Shown here: piece after piece, positions 8,763 through 17,721 of the stretch
Layout: each line of letters opens with the position of its first letter
Position numbering within the stretch: the stretch's first letter is position 1
Source of the DNA: Phocaeicola paurosaccharolyticus JCM 15092
GTDB lineage: Bacteria > Bacteroidota > Bacteroidia > Bacteroidales > Bacteroidaceae
Direction of reading: 5' to 3'
Length of the DNA: 49,131 nt
Assembly: GCF_000613805.1 (NCBI RefSeq)
Contig: NZ_BAJR01000024.1
Span: 1-49,131, forward strand
Program-made: the position numbers and the translations under genes
Notes under the pieces: generated by a model
What the model was told of the DNA's origin: nothing
The model's database searches: none
The model's input: only the letters and a program-made list of their open reading frames with translations

Positions 8763-10361
8763 ATGAAATTAGATGCAAAATCAACCATAGAATCTGGTAA
8801 AGCTATTCTTGGTATTGAGTTCGGCTCAACAAGAATAAAAGCTGTTTTGATAGACCAGGAAAACAAACCTATCGCTCAAGGAAGTCACACATGGGAGAAC
8901 CAGTTTGTTGACGGACTTTGGACATACAGCATCGATGCTGTATGGAATGGTTTGCAAGATTGCTATTCTGACTTACGTGCAAATGTAAAGAAAGAGTATA
9001 ACACAGAGATAAAATCATTGGCAGCAATAGGTATCAGCGCAATGATGCACGGTTATATGGCCTTCAATAAAAATGAAGAGATATTAGTTCCTTTCCGTAC
9101 ATGGAGAAATACTAATACTGGTGAAGCTGCTGCTGCACTTTCTGAACTCTTCGTATTCAATATTCCATTGAGATGGAGTATCTCTCACATATATCAGGCT
9201 ATCCTTAACAACGAGAAGCATGTAGGTGAGATAAATTTCCTAACTACACTTGCCGGTTACGTTCATTGGCAACTTACAGGTGAAAAGGTATTAGGTATCG
9301 GAGATGCTTCTGGTATGATTCCTATCGATCCAGTGACAAAGAACTACTCTGCAGAGATGGTAAGCAAATTCGAGAAACTTGTTGCTCCAAAAGGATTCAG
9401 CTGGAAACTCTCAGACATACTTCCAAAAGTATTAAATGCAGGAGAAAATGCTGGTATGCTTACTGAGAAGGGTGCTAAACTGCTTGACGACTCAGGAAAT
9501 CTTGCTGCGGGAGTACCTTTGTGTCCACCTGAGGGTGATGCAGGAACAGGTATGGTTGCAACAAATGCAGTTAAACAGCGTACTGGTAATGTTTCAGCAG
9601 GAACATCATCATTCTCTATGATTGTTCTTGAAAAAGACCTTTCAAAACCATACGAAATGATTGACATGGTTACAACTCCTGATGGAAGTCCTGTTGCAAT
9701 GGTACACTGTAACAACTGTACATCAGATCTTAATGCTTGGATTAACATATTCAAGGAGTACCAGGAATTACTTGGCATACCTGTTGATATGAACGAAATT
9801 TTCAGCAAGCTATACAATAATGCTCTTGCTGGTGATGCTGACTGTGGCGGACTTTTATCATACAATTACATTTCAGGAGAACCTGTAACAGGTGTAGCCG
9901 ATGGTAGGCCTTTGTTCATACGTTCAGCAAACGATAAATTCACTCTAGCTAACTTCATGCGCGCTCACCTTTATGGTTCAGTAGGCGTCCTGAAGATTGG
10001 TAATGACATACTTTTCAATGAAGAGAAGATTAAAGTAGATAGAATAACAGGCCATGGTGGACTGTTCAAGACTAAAGGTGTAGGGCAGAAAATACTTGCT
10101 GCCGCTATCAACTCTCCTATCTCTGTAATGGAGACAGCAGGCGAAGGTGGTGCCTGGGGTATTGCTCTTCTTGGTGCCTATCTAGTAAATAATAGTGACT
10201 CTCTATCACTTGCAGATTATCTAGACAATAAAGTTTTTGCAGGTAATAAAGGAATAGAAATCGCTCCAGATCCTAAAGATGTAGAGGGTTTCAACGTCTA
10301 TATAGAGAACTACAAATCTGCTTTGCCTATCGAATCAATTGCCTCACAATATAAGAAGTAG
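8763..10361 (+). CDS. araB: FGGY-family sugar kinase, probable L-ribulokinase
   Basis: Phosphorylates L-ribulose with ATP, the middle step between AraA and AraD. The 532-aa protein starts with the FGGY phosphate-1 motif [15 protein letters not shown] (about residues 19-33) and has the C-terminal ATPase-fold motif [19 protein letters not shown] and a later [15 protein letters not shown]. The sequence departs from the enterobacterial AraB type (shorter, different core), as is usual in Bacteroidales, so the product is also easily called xylulokinase; its position among araA, araD and tkt supports L-ribulose. It has its own upstream promoter candidate and stands 111 bp before transketolase. Confidence 0.85.
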   Translation: MKLDAKSTIESGKAILGIEFGSTRIKAVLIDQENKPIAQGSHTWENQFVDGLWTYSIDAVWNGLQDCYSDLRANVKKEYNTEIKSLAAIGISAMMHGYMAFNKNEEILVPFRTWRNTNTGEAAAALSELFVFNIPLRWSISHIYQAILNNEKHVGEINFLTTLAGYVHWQLTGEKVLGIGDASGMIPIDPVTKNYSAEMVSKFEKLVAPKGFSWKLSDILPKVLNAGENAGMLTEKGAKLLDDSGNLAAGVPLCPPEGDAGTGMVATNAVKQRTGNVSAGTSSFSMIVLEKDLSKPYEMIDMVTTPDGSPVAMVHCNNCTSDLNAWINIFKEYQELLGIPVDMNEIFSKLYNNALAGDADCGGLLSYNYISGEPVTGVADGRPLFIRSANDKFTLANFMRAHLYGSVGVLKIGNDILFNEEKIKVDRITGHGGLFKTKGVGQKILAAAINSPISVMETAGEGGAWGIALLGAYLVNNSDSLSLADYLDNKVFAGNKGIEIAPDPKDVEGFNVYIENYKSALPIESIASQYKK

Positions 10362-10383
10362 GCAAAAAGAGTGCTATTACGTA

Positions 10384-10413
10384 TTGCTAACTAAATATGA
10401 AGAGTTATCTTTG
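10384..10413 (+). promoter_or_regulatory. Promoter of tkt-rpiB
   Basis: TTG (10384-10386), then 19 bp, then TATCTTTG (10406-10413), a very good match to the Bacteroidota -33/-7 promoter form. It lies 58 bp upstream of the transketolase ATG, so tkt-rpiB can be expressed separately from the arabinose genes. Confidence 0.75.
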
Positions 10414-10471
10414 CAAAAGTTTTTAATATGAAGATAATTCATTCTATTTTGTAATCAAAATTCTATTACAT

Positions 10472-12481
10472 ATGAACGAAAAGAAAGTTATGAACCTTGC
10501 AGCAGACAATATCCGTATCCTAGCTGCATCAATGGTAGAGAAGGCAAATTCCGGACATCCGGGAGGTGCAATGGGTGGAGCAGATTTTATCAATGTGCTC
10601 TTCTCTGAATTCCTAGTATACGATCCAGAGAACCCACGTTGGGAAGGACGTGACCGTTTCTTCCTTGATCCAGGTCACATGTCACCAATGCTTTATTCAA
10701 CTTTGGCTCTTACCGGCAAATTCACAATGGATGAATTGTCTCAGTTCCGTCAGTGGGGAAGCCCAACACCAGGACACCCTGAAGTTGACATAATGCGTGG
10801 CATTGAAAACACATCAGGTCCTCTTGGACAGGGACACACTTTTGCTGTTGGTGCTGCTATAGCTGCTAAATTCCTAAAAGCTCGCCTTGGTGAGGTTATG
10901 GATCAGACTATATATGCATACATCTCTGACGGTGGCGTTCAGGAAGAGATTTCTCAGGGTGCTGGACGTCTTGCAGGTCACCTTGGGCTAGACAATCTCA
11001 TCATGTTCTATGACTCAAACGACATTCAGCTATCTACAACTACAAAAGATGTAACAAGCGAAGATGTTGCTAAGAAATATGAGGCTTGGAAATGGAAAGT
11101 TATTGAAATCGATGGTAACGATGCAGACAAGATCAGAGAAGCTTTGAAAGAGGCTAAAGCTGTTAAAGGTCAACCAACATTGATCATCGGTCACACAATA
11201 ATGGGTAAGGGTGCTCGTAAAGAGGATAACTCTAGCTTCGAAAACAACTGTGCTACTCATGGTGCACCTCTTGGTGGTGAAGCATATGTTAATACAATCA
11301 AGAACCTTGGTGGTGATCCAACAAAACCATTCCAAATCTTCGCTGAAGTTGAAGAACTTTATGCTAAGAGAAAAGAGGAATTGAAAGCTATCGTAGCTAA
11401 GAAATATGCTAAGAAGGCAGATTGGGCTAAATCAAATCCAGAACTTGCTGCTAAACTTGAGCTTTGGTTCTCAGGTAAGGCTCCAGAAGTTAATTGGGAT
11501 GCTATTGAGCAAAAACCAAACTCTGCAACACGTGCTGCTTCTGCAACTGTACTTAGTGCTTTGGCTACTCAGGTAGAGAACATGATTGTTTCTTCTGCTG
11601 ACCTTTCAAACTCTGATAAGACAGATGGATTCCTAAAAAAGACTCATGCATTTAAGCCAGGGGACTTCTCTGGAGCATTCCTTCAGGCAGGTGTATCTGA
11701 ACTTACTATGGCATGCTGCTGCTTAGGTATGGCTCTCCATGGTGGTGTTATCGCTGCTTGCGCTACATTCTTCGTATTCTCTGACTACATGAAACCAGCT
11801 ATCCGTATGGCTGCATTGATGGAGTTGCCAGTTAAATTTATCTGGACACACGATGCATTCCGTGTTGGTGAAGATGGTCCTACTCATGAACCAGTAGAAC
11901 AAGAAGCACAGATCCGTTTGATGGAGAAATTGAAAAACCATAAGGGACACAACTCAGTTCTTGTTCTTCGTCCTGCTGATGCAGAGGAGTCAACATGGTC
12001 TTGGAGACTCGCTATGGAGAACATTTCAACTCCTTCAGCACTTATCTTCTCACGTCAGAATATTACAAACCTTCCAGCAGGTAATGACTACTCACAGGCT
12101 GCTAAGGGTGCGTATATCGTTGCCGGTTCAGACAACAATCCTGATGTAATCCTTGTTGCTTCAGGTTCTGAAGTATCTACTTTGGAGGCTGGTGCTGAAC
12201 TATTGAGAAAAGAGGGTGTTAAAGTAAGAATCGTTTCTGCTCCATCTGAAGGTCTCTTCCGCAGTCAAAGTAAGGAATATCAGAATGAAATACTTCCTAA
12301 AGGTACTAAGATATTTGGTCTTACTGCAGGTCTTCCAGTTAATCTTGAAGGTCTTGTAGGAGCTAATGGAAAAGTATTCGGTTTGGAATCTTTCGGTTTC
12401 TCTGCTCCTTACAAAGTACTTGATGAGAAATTAGGCTTTACAGCTGACAACGTATACAAACAAGTTAAAGAGATGTTATAA
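10472..12481 (+). CDS. tkt: Transketolase
   Basis: Thiamine diphosphate enzyme moving two-carbon units between ketose and aldose phosphates in the non-oxidative pentose phosphate pathway. The 669-aa length is typical. The N-terminal half carries NSGHPGGAMGGAD (about 27-39), SGPLGQGHTFAVGAA, and the TPP-binding region SDGGVQEEISQGA followed by YDSNDIQLS; the middle domain has the conserved THDAFRVGEDGPTHEP; a C-terminal transketolase domain follows. The TPP motif begins SDGG where many relatives have GDGC. Its stop shares one base with the start of rpiB (TAATG), so the two are translationally coupled, and both process the xylulose 5-phosphate made by the ara pathway. Confidence 0.96.
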   Translation: MNEKKVMNLAADNIRILAASMVEKANSGHPGGAMGGADFINVLFSEFLVYDPENPRWEGRDRFFLDPGHMSPMLYSTLALTGKFTMDELSQFRQWGSPTPGHPEVDIMRGIENTSGPLGQGHTFAVGAAIAAKFLKARLGEVMDQTIYAYISDGGVQEEISQGAGRLAGHLGLDNLIMFYDSNDIQLSTTTKDVTSEDVAKKYEAWKWKVIEIDGNDADKIREALKEAKAVKGQPTLIIGHTIMGKGARKEDNSSFENNCATHGAPLGGEAYVNTIKNLGGDPTKPFQIFAEVEELYAKRKEELKAIVAKKYAKKADWAKSNPELAAKLELWFSGKAPEVNWDAIEQKPNSATRAASATVLSALATQVENMIVSSADLSNSDKTDGFLKKTHAFKPGDFSGAFLQAGVSELTMACCCLGMALHGGVIAACATFFVFSDYMKPAIRMAALMELPVKFIWTHDAFRVGEDGPTHEPVEQEAQIRLMEKLKNHKGHNSVLVLRPADAEESTWSWRLAMENISTPSALIFSRQNITNLPAGNDYSQAAKGAYIVAGSDNNPDVILVASGSEVSTLEAGAELLRKEGVKVRIVSAPSEGLFRSQSKEYQNEILPKGTKIFGLTAGLPVNLEGLVGANGKVFGLESFGFSAPYKVLDEKLGFTADNVYKQVKEML

Positions 12482-12921
12482 TGAAAAAAGTGGGAATAGC
12501 ATCCGATCATGCCGGATTCGAGCTTAAAGAGTTTGTAAAAAAATGGCTCGAAGAGAAGAATTACGAATATAAAGATTTCGGAACTTGTAGCACTGAGAGT
12601 ACAGATTATGCCGATTACGCTCATCCACTGGGATATGCTATCGAAGAGGGGGAATGTTACCCTGGAGTAGCAATCTGTGGTAGTGGTGAAGGTATAAGCA
12701 TGACGCTCAACAAACACCAAGGTGTAAGAGCTGCATTATGCTGGATTCCTGAGATTGCACATCTAGCACGTCAACATAACGATGCAAATGTGCTTGTTAT
12801 GCCAGGAAGATTCATTGATACTGAAATGGCATCCAAAATTCTTGAGGAGTTCTTTAATACATCTTTCGAAGGTGGACGTCATGCAAAAAGGATTGCCAAA
12901 ATACCATTAAAGCAATTATAA
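12481..12921 (+). CDS. rpiB: Ribose-5-phosphate isomerase B
   Basis: Interconverts ribose 5-phosphate and ribulose 5-phosphate. The 146-aa product matches RpiB/LacAB length and shows ASDHAGFELKE (7-17), the CGSGEGISM loop with catalytic-base Cys66, the basic NKHQGVRAALCW, and HNDANVLVMPGRF (99-111). The ATG overlaps the tkt stop by one base. A strong terminator follows 22 bp after the stop, ending the pentose locus. Confidence 0.95.
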   Translation: MKKVGIASDHAGFELKEFVKKWLEEKNYEYKDFGTCSTESTDYADYAHPLGYAIEEGECYPGVAICGSGEGISMTLNKHQGVRAALCWIPEIAHLARQHNDANVLVMPGRFIDTEMASKILEEFFNTSFEGGRHAKRIAKIPLKQL

Positions 12922-12943
12922 TTTTTATAACACTATAATGAAT

Positions 12944-12983
12944 GAGGGTTACTTAAGAAGTTAAGTAACCCTCTTCTTTTTTT
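12944..12983 (+). terminator. Terminator after rpiB
   Basis: Perfect 13-bp stem GAGGGTTACTTAA / TTAAGTAACCCTC with a GAAG loop, followed by a T-rich tract. It closes the pentose locus. Confidence 0.93.
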
Positions 12984-13091
12984 ATTATCTCAGCTGAATA
13001 AAATTAATAATCCATTAACATAAAGAGTTGTTGATGATGATTAACATAATATAAAAAGATATTTAATCTCCTGAGGGAAAAGATATAAAAT

Positions 13092-13109
13092 TATATTTGT
13101 ATATATTTG
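13092..13109 (+). promoter_or_regulatory. Tandem -7 boxes before the DUF4468-like gene
   Basis: TATATTTG occurs twice, at 13092-13099 and 13102-13109, ten bases apart, just before the ATG at 13133. Both fit TAnnTTTG exactly, so two start sites about one helical turn apart are possible. They also argue against the upstream in-frame start codon at 13097, which lies inside the first box. Confidence 0.6.
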
Positions 13110-13132
13110 CTATGAATTTAAAGAGTTATCCT

Positions 13133-14224
13133 ATGAAAAAACTGATTCTTATTTTTTGCGCGATCATTCCAATATTATCTTGGGGACAGAGTGATAAAAA
13201 ATATCTTGAGCCTTTACAAACAATCGATGGTAAGATAAATTTCAGCACCCAGATAAAAGCTCCAACTATATCACGTCAGGTCTTGTATGACATCCTGTAT
13301 AAATGGGCAGATGAAAGATATAAACCTGATCAGAAGATGAATGCCAGAATAATTTTTACAGATAAAGATAAAGGCACTATTATTGTTTCTGGAGAAGAGT
13401 ATATGGTTTTCTCAGCCTCTATGCTTTCACTCGACAGAACAAGAATATACTATCATCTGCAGATTGATTGTTCATCGGAGAAAGTGAAGCTTCAGATTAG
13501 CAGAATAAAATATTGGTATAATGAAGATCGCGATGGCGGAGAAAGGTATAAGGCGGAGGAGTGGATATCAGATAAGAATGCACTCAACAAGGCAAAAACA
13601 AGACTTCTTCCAATAAGCGGAAAGTTCCGTCGTAAAACTATAGATCTCAATGACGAACTGGTTAAATCTGTTCAGACTAGAATAGGTGAATATCTGCTCT
13701 CTAAGAACGGCAGAGAAGATACTACTCCTAAAATTATAGTTACATCGGACACACCTTCTGAAGTTCCTTCAGCGGCACCAGCAGTAACAACAGCTGTAGC
13801 TCCTAATCAACCAAGCGTTGAGCAGAAAGTTGTGGCAATGAACGCTGATCCTAAAGTTAACGAAACTAAACTCTCAGACGAAAATATTATAGCTTCAGCC
13901 AACAGAATTACAATCACATCAGGCAATGATGAGCAGTTCGAGATTGGTAAGGAGTCATGGGGAGGTCTCGGAAATCTATTTGGGAAAGATGTTACATTCT
14001 GCCTTATTGATACTCAGAAGACAATGGCAAATATGTTACTCTCTCAAAACGATTCATATACCATATCTTTCTATATTAAAGAAAAAACCGAAGCTGCTTT
14101 GGTAATTAAATGTAAGAAGATAAGCACTCAGACAATAAGCGGAGAGGAAGCAAATAAAATGAATTCCAATAACAGTAATTCTAGGAAATACAATATGTAT
14201 GTAGGAGAGCTCGTAAAAGAATAA
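13133..14224 (+). CDS. Secreted DUF4468-like protein
   Basis: A 363-aa protein of unknown function. I chose the ATG at 13133 because it gives a clean Sec signal peptide (MKKLILIFCAIIPILSWGQ) and clears the -7 boxes; ATGs at 13112 and 13097 would add residues ahead of the signal. Residues about 25-195 resemble the DUF4468 domain common in Bacteroidales exported proteins. A low-complexity Pro/Ala/Val/Thr linker (about 205-245) separates it from a second folded part of about 120 aa. It stands alone between two terminators. Envelope or periplasmic location is likely; no enzymatic motif is seen. Confidence 0.7.
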   Translation: MKKLILIFCAIIPILSWGQSDKKYLEPLQTIDGKINFSTQIKAPTISRQVLYDILYKWADERYKPDQKMNARIIFTDKDKGTIIVSGEEYMVFSASMLSLDRTRIYYHLQIDCSSEKVKLQISRIKYWYNEDRDGGERYKAEEWISDKNALNKAKTRLLPISGKFRRKTIDLNDELVKSVQTRIGEYLLSKNGREDTTPKIIVTSDTPSEVPSAAPAVTTAVAPNQPSVEQKVVAMNADPKVNETKLSDENIIASANRITITSGNDEQFEIGKESWGGLGNLFGKDVTFCLIDTQKTMANMLLSQNDSYTISFYIKEKTEAALVIKCKKISTQTISGEEANKMNSNNSNSRKYNMYVGELVKE

Positions 14225-14246
14225 TCATTATAATTCTTACAAAAAT

Positions 14247-14283
14247 AAAAGCTGCTTATAGTAATGAACTATAAGCAGCTTTT
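14247..14283 (+). terminator. Terminator after the DUF4468-like gene
   Basis: Perfect 16-bp stem AAAAGCTGCTTATAGT / ACTATAAGCAGCTTTT with an AATGA loop. The core resembles the galK terminator but is longer. The T-run is short (TTTTG). Confidence 0.85.
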
Positions 14284-14528
14284 GTCTTTCAGCAGAATCC
14301 CCCTACTCTATGCTCAATGTTGGGTATATTCAAAATCAATAATTATAGAATACCTTAGTACTAAGCCACATAATTCAAGAAAAAAACAATAAAGAATATT
14401 ATAATGTCAATTATTTACATTATGTTATTATTATAAATATATATGTGTCAAATTAGAATAAATTGGCGCTATTATCTTTTTCTAGTCTATTTTTCACTTC
14501 TTATACAAATAATATTGCAAATAAAGTA
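14284..14528. other. AT-rich intergenic region before the kor operon
   Basis: About 245 bp with no open frame I trust. It holds a C-rich box CCCCCTA (14299-14305) and a small dyad ATAATGT / ACATTAT (14401-14407 and 14417-14423) in very AT-rich DNA. These may be regulatory sites for the downstream operon; I cannot name a regulator. Confidence 0.4.
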
Positions 14529-14536
14529 TATCTTTG
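14529..14536 (+). promoter_or_regulatory. -7 box of the kor operon promoter
   Basis: TATCTTTG fits TAnnTTTG exactly and lies 27 bp before the ATG at 14564. No good TTG element is seen at the normal distance. It overlaps an in-frame TTG at 14534 that therefore cannot be the translation start. Confidence 0.55.
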
Positions 14537-14563
14537 CATAAACACAGTGAAAAGGATTGTTTT

Positions 14564-14848
14564 ATGAAAAGTCAATTTTCAGGAATAAAGGAACTTGTAG
14601 AAAATTTAGATTCAAAGAGTGTGGTTGAAAAACTGAACGAACTATTATCGGATCCCAATTGCTGCTATAAAAAAGACGAGCTATACTACACCCTAGGAAA
14701 TGTATATCGTAAACAGGGTGATTTTCAAATGGCTCTGAACAACTACCTCGAAGCAATCTCCATTAATCCGGAAAGTCCGGCTGTTCACGCTCGTGAGATG
14801 TTAATGGACATACTGAATTTCTATAACAAAGACATGTATAATCAATAA
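14564..14848 (+). CDS. Small TPR protein at the head of the kor operon
   Basis: A 94-aa cytosolic protein with no signal peptide. Residues about 42-76 form a tetratricopeptide repeat (YTLGNVYRKQGDFQMALNNY followed by an Ala/Pro turn), preceded by a helix that could be a partial repeat. Single-repeat proteins of this kind usually bind a partner rather than catalyse. It is 10 bp upstream of korD and shares its promoter, so a link to 2-oxoglutarate oxidoreductase assembly or regulation is suggested by position only. Start chosen at ATG 14564 since the upstream TTG lies in the promoter. Confidence 0.75.
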   Translation: MKSQFSGIKELVENLDSKSVVEKLNELLSDPNCCYKKDELYYTLGNVYRKQGDFQMALNNYLEAISINPESPAVHAREMLMDILNFYNKDMYNQ

Positions 14849-14858
14849 AATAATACCT

Positions 14859-15086
14859 ATGGCTAAAATCAAAGGTGCAATTGTAGTAGATACGGAACGT
14901 TGTAAAGGATGCAATCTTTGCGTCGTAGCATGCCCGTTAAATATCATTTCATTATCGACAAAAGAGGTTAACAGAAAAGGTTACACATTCGCCGAACAGT
15001 TAATCGAAGATACTTGTAACGGATGTGCATCGTGTGCAACTGTATGTCCAGACGGATGTATCACAGTTTATAAAGTAAAACAATAA
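14859..15086 (+). CDS. korD: 2-oxoglutarate:ferredoxin oxidoreductase, ferredoxin (delta) subunit
   Basis: A 75-aa two-cluster ferredoxin. Cys15, 18, 21 and 25 form one CxxCxxCxxxCP motif, and Cys53, 56, 59 and 63 form the second, so two [4Fe-4S] clusters are expected. It carries electrons from the KorAB catalytic unit to soluble ferredoxin. It lies 10 bp after the TPR gene and 12 bp before korA. Confidence 0.93.
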   Translation: MAKIKGAIVVDTERCKGCNLCVVACPLNIISLSTKEVNRKGYTFAEQLIEDTCNGCASCATVCPDGCITVYKVKQ

Positions 15087-15098
15087 TCAAGTTTAAAT

Positions 15099-16181
15099 AT
15101 GGCAAAAGAAGTAGTTTTAATGAAAGGTAACGAAGCCATAGCACGTGCAGCGATCAGAATCGGTGTTGACGGCTATTTTGGCTATCCTATTACCCCACAG
15201 TCAGAAGTCTTGGAGACACTTGCCGAAGAAAAACCTTGGGAAACTACAGGAATGGTAGTTATTCAAGCAGAGAGTGAAGTTGCAGCCATAAACATGGTGT
15301 ATGGTGGCGCTGGCGCAGGAAAAATGGTAATGACATCTTCATCTAGCCCAGGCGTAAGTCTTAAGCAAGAGGGTATATCATATATTGCCGGAGCTGAATT
15401 ACCTTGTCTGATTGTTAATGTTATGCGAGGAGGGCCTGGTCTTGGAACAATCCAGCCAAGTCAGGCCGATTATTTCCAGACTGTAAAAGGTGGCGGACAC
15501 GGTGACTATCGTCTTATAGCTCTTGCCCCAGCTTCAGTTCAAGAAATGGCTGACTTTGTAGGCTTAGGTTTCGAACTTGCTTTCAAATATCGTAATCCTG
15601 CCATTATCCTTGCCGATGGTGTTATCGGTCAGATGATGGAAAAAGTGATATTGCCAGAACAGAAAAAACGTCTTACTGATGAAGAGGTTCTAGCTCGTTG
15701 TCCATGGGCTGCCACAGGAAAAAATAAAAATCGTAAACCAAATATAATTACATCACTTGAACTCGACCCTGCTGAGATGGAGAAACGTAACATCAATCTT
15801 CAGAAGAAATATGCAGAGATTCAAGAGAATGAAGTTAGATTTGAAGAGGTTGAGTGCGAAGATGCAGAATACCTCATCGTAGCATTCGGTTCTTCTGCAC
15901 GTATAGCTCAGAAAGCTATGGAAACAGCTAGAGCAGAGGGTATAAAGGTTGGATTACTCCGCCCTATAACCCTATGGCCTTTCCCATCAAAAGCTATCGC
16001 TGAACGTGCAAAACAAGTTAAGGGAATTCTCTCTGTCGAACTCAATGCGGGCCAGATGGTAGAAGATGTACGTCTTGCAGTGGAATGTAAGGTTCCAGTA
16101 GAGTATTTCGGAAGATTAGGAGGTATAGTTCCTGATCCTGACGAGGTAGTAGCTGCACTTAAAGAAAAACTTATAAAATAA
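15099..16181 (+). CDS. korA: 2-oxoglutarate:ferredoxin oxidoreductase, alpha subunit
   Basis: Catalytic partner subunit that, with KorB, converts 2-oxoglutarate and CoA to succinyl-CoA and CO2 with reduction of ferredoxin, or runs in reverse for 2-oxoglutarate synthesis in anaerobes. The 360-aa protein has the pyrimidine-binding domain of 2-oxoacid oxidoreductases: GNEAIARAAIRIG near residue 9, YPITPQSEVLE (29-39), and a C-terminal transketolase-C-like domain. Close paralogues act on other 2-oxoacids; the separate alpha, beta, gamma and delta genes favour KGOR, but 2-oxoisovalerate cannot be excluded by sequence alone. Confidence 0.9.
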   Translation: MAKEVVLMKGNEAIARAAIRIGVDGYFGYPITPQSEVLETLAEEKPWETTGMVVIQAESEVAAINMVYGGAGAGKMVMTSSSSPGVSLKQEGISYIAGAELPCLIVNVMRGGPGLGTIQPSQADYFQTVKGGGHGDYRLIALAPASVQEMADFVGLGFELAFKYRNPAIILADGVIGQMMEKVILPEQKKRLTDEEVLARCPWAATGKNKNRKPNIITSLELDPAEMEKRNINLQKKYAEIQENEVRFEEVECEDAEYLIVAFGSSARIAQKAMETARAEGIKVGLLRPITLWPFPSKAIAERAKQVKGILSVELNAGQMVEDVRLAVECKVPVEYFGRLGGIVPDPDEVVAALKEKLIK

Positions 16182-16187
16182 GATTTC

Positions 16188-16355
16188 ATGAACAGAGACA
16201 GTGTAAGAAACGTATTGAATATACTATTTATGGTATTAACCGTTATAGCTATTGTTACCTATTTCGCTGCTGACGATTTCAAGACATTCATATATGTTTG
16301 CGCAGTAGCGGTAGTAGTAAAAGTAGTTGAGTTCATTTTACGCTTCATGTGTTAA
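16188..16355 (+). CDS. 55-aa membrane microprotein inside the kor operon
   Basis: Short frame from ATG 16188 to TAA at 16353-16355, in the 193-bp gap between korA and korB. It encodes a 55-aa protein with two hydrophobic segments, about residues 9-27 and 33-53, separated by the acidic turn AADDFK; it begins MNRDSVRN and ends FILRFMC. The start is 6 bp after the korA stop and the end is 19 bp before korB, with no terminator, so it must be cotranscribed. A two-helix hairpin in the inner membrane is expected. I do not recognise a family; anchoring the soluble oxidoreductase to the membrane is a guess from position. Confidence 0.75.
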   Translation: MNRDSVRNVLNILFMVLTVIAIVTYFAADDFKTFIYVCAVAVVVKVVEFILRFMC

Positions 16356-16374
16356 TGTATAGGAGAAGTAACTT

Positions 16375-17139
16375 ATGACAAAAGAAGAAATAATAAAAGC
16401 CGAAAATCTGGTTTACAAGAAACCTACTTTAATGAATGACAATCCTATGCATTACTGCCCTGGATGTAGTCATGGAGTAGTACACAAACTTATCGCGGAA
16501 GTTATTGAGGAGATGGGTATGGAAGACAAAACTGTAGGCGTCTCTCCTGTAGGATGCGCAGTATTTGCATACAATTATCTTGATATTGACTGGGAGGAAG
16601 CAGCTCACGGACGTGCACCTGCTGTTGCTACAGCTATCAAACGTCTATGGCCTGACCGTCTGGTATTCACATACCAGGGTGATGGTGACCTTGCCTGCAT
16701 TGGTACTGCTGAGACAATTCATGCTCTTAACCGTGGTGAGAATATAACAATAATATTCATCAACAATGCCATATACGGTATGACAGGTGGTCAGATGGCT
16801 CCTACTACTCTAGTTGGTATGAAAACAGCCACTTGCCCTTACGGTCGTGATGTGACAATTCATGGTTATCCTCTTAAGATGACTGAGATTGCTGCTACTC
16901 TTGAAGGTACTGCTTATGTTACACGTCAGTCTGTACAGTCTGTTGCAGCTATTCGTAAAGCAAAAAAAGCTATTCGCAAAGCTTTCGAAAACTCAATGCA
17001 AGGAAAGGGTTCAAACCTTGTAGAGATTGTCTCAACTTGTAACTCAGGTTGGAAGATGAGCCCTGCAGCATCAAACCAGTGGATGGAAGAACATATGTTT
17101 CCATTTTATCCATTGGGTGACTTAAAAGACAAAGAATAA
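16375..17139 (+). CDS. korB: 2-oxoglutarate:ferredoxin oxidoreductase, beta subunit (TPP)
   Basis: Thiamine diphosphate-binding half of KGOR, 254 aa. Cys28 and Cys31 (in HYCPGCSHG), Cys61 (PVGCAVFA) and Cys222 (STCNSG) are placed like the four ligands of the single proximal [4Fe-4S] cluster of this family. The TPP/Mg motif is QGDGDLACIGTAE (101-113) followed by INNAIYGMTGGQ (129-140). An upstream AGGAGAAG-like element gives a good ribosome site at ATG 16375. It is 12 bp before korC. Confidence 0.93.
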   Translation: MTKEEIIKAENLVYKKPTLMNDNPMHYCPGCSHGVVHKLIAEVIEEMGMEDKTVGVSPVGCAVFAYNYLDIDWEEAAHGRAPAVATAIKRLWPDRLVFTYQGDGDLACIGTAETIHALNRGENITIIFINNAIYGMTGGQMAPTTLVGMKTATCPYGRDVTIHGYPLKMTEIAATLEGTAYVTRQSVQSVAAIRKAKKAIRKAFENSMQGKGSNLVEIVSTCNSGWKMSPAASNQWMEEHMFPFYPLGDLKDKE

Positions 17140-17151
17140 AACTCAGAAATT

Positions 17152-17694
17152 ATGAAAGAAGAAATTATTATAGCCGGTTTTGGCGGACAAGGAGTTTTGT
17201 CAATGGGTAAGATTCTTGCATATTCAGGATTGATGGAGGATAAAGAGGTTACTTGGATGCCTGCTTACGGACCTGAACAGAGAGGTGGAACAGCTAACGT
17301 AACTGTTATTGTTAGCGACGAGCGTATTTCATCTCCTATTTTGAGCAAATATGATACTGCTATTATACTTAACCAACCATCATTGGAGAAATTCGAGAGT
17401 AAGGTTAAAACTGGCGGTATCTTGATTTACGATGGATACGGAATCATTGACCCTCCTAAGCGTAAGGATATCAAGATATTCAGAATTGATGCCATGGATG
17501 AGGCAAACGAAAGAGGTATGGCTAAAACATTCAACATGATTGTACTTGGCGGACTTCTTAAACTACGTCCTATAGTATCTATTGAGAGTGTTTTAAAAGC
17601 CCTTAAGAAAACATTGCCTGAACGTCATCATAAACTTATACCTATGAACGAAGAGGCAATACGAATTGGCATGGATATTATCAAGGAACAGTAA
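17152..17694 (+). CDS. korC: 2-oxoglutarate:ferredoxin oxidoreductase, gamma subunit
   Basis: A 180-aa gamma-domain protein of the 2-oxoacid:ferredoxin oxidoreductase family, with the typical N-terminal IIAGFGGQGVLSMGK and the PAYGPEQRGGTANV motif. It completes the four-subunit enzyme encoded by korDABC. It is the last gene; a weak hairpin and the promoter of the next gene follow. Confidence 0.92.
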   Translation: MKEEIIIAGFGGQGVLSMGKILAYSGLMEDKEVTWMPAYGPEQRGGTANVTVIVSDERISSPILSKYDTAIILNQPSLEKFESKVKTGGILIYDGYGIIDPPKRKDIKIFRIDAMDEANERGMAKTFNMIVLGGLLKLRPIVSIESVLKALKKTLPERHHKLIPMNEEAIRIGMDIIKEQ

Positions 17695-17721
17695 CAGATA
17701 TTTATCATCAGTTATATACAA

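Noticed and set aside
9344..9865. 173-aa minus-strand frame inside araB
   Set aside because: Antisense shadow; araB has clear FGGY motifs and continuous coding signal on the plus strand.
14534..14563. TTG start adding ten residues to the small TPR protein
   Set aside because: It falls inside the -7 box, so it would not be in the message.
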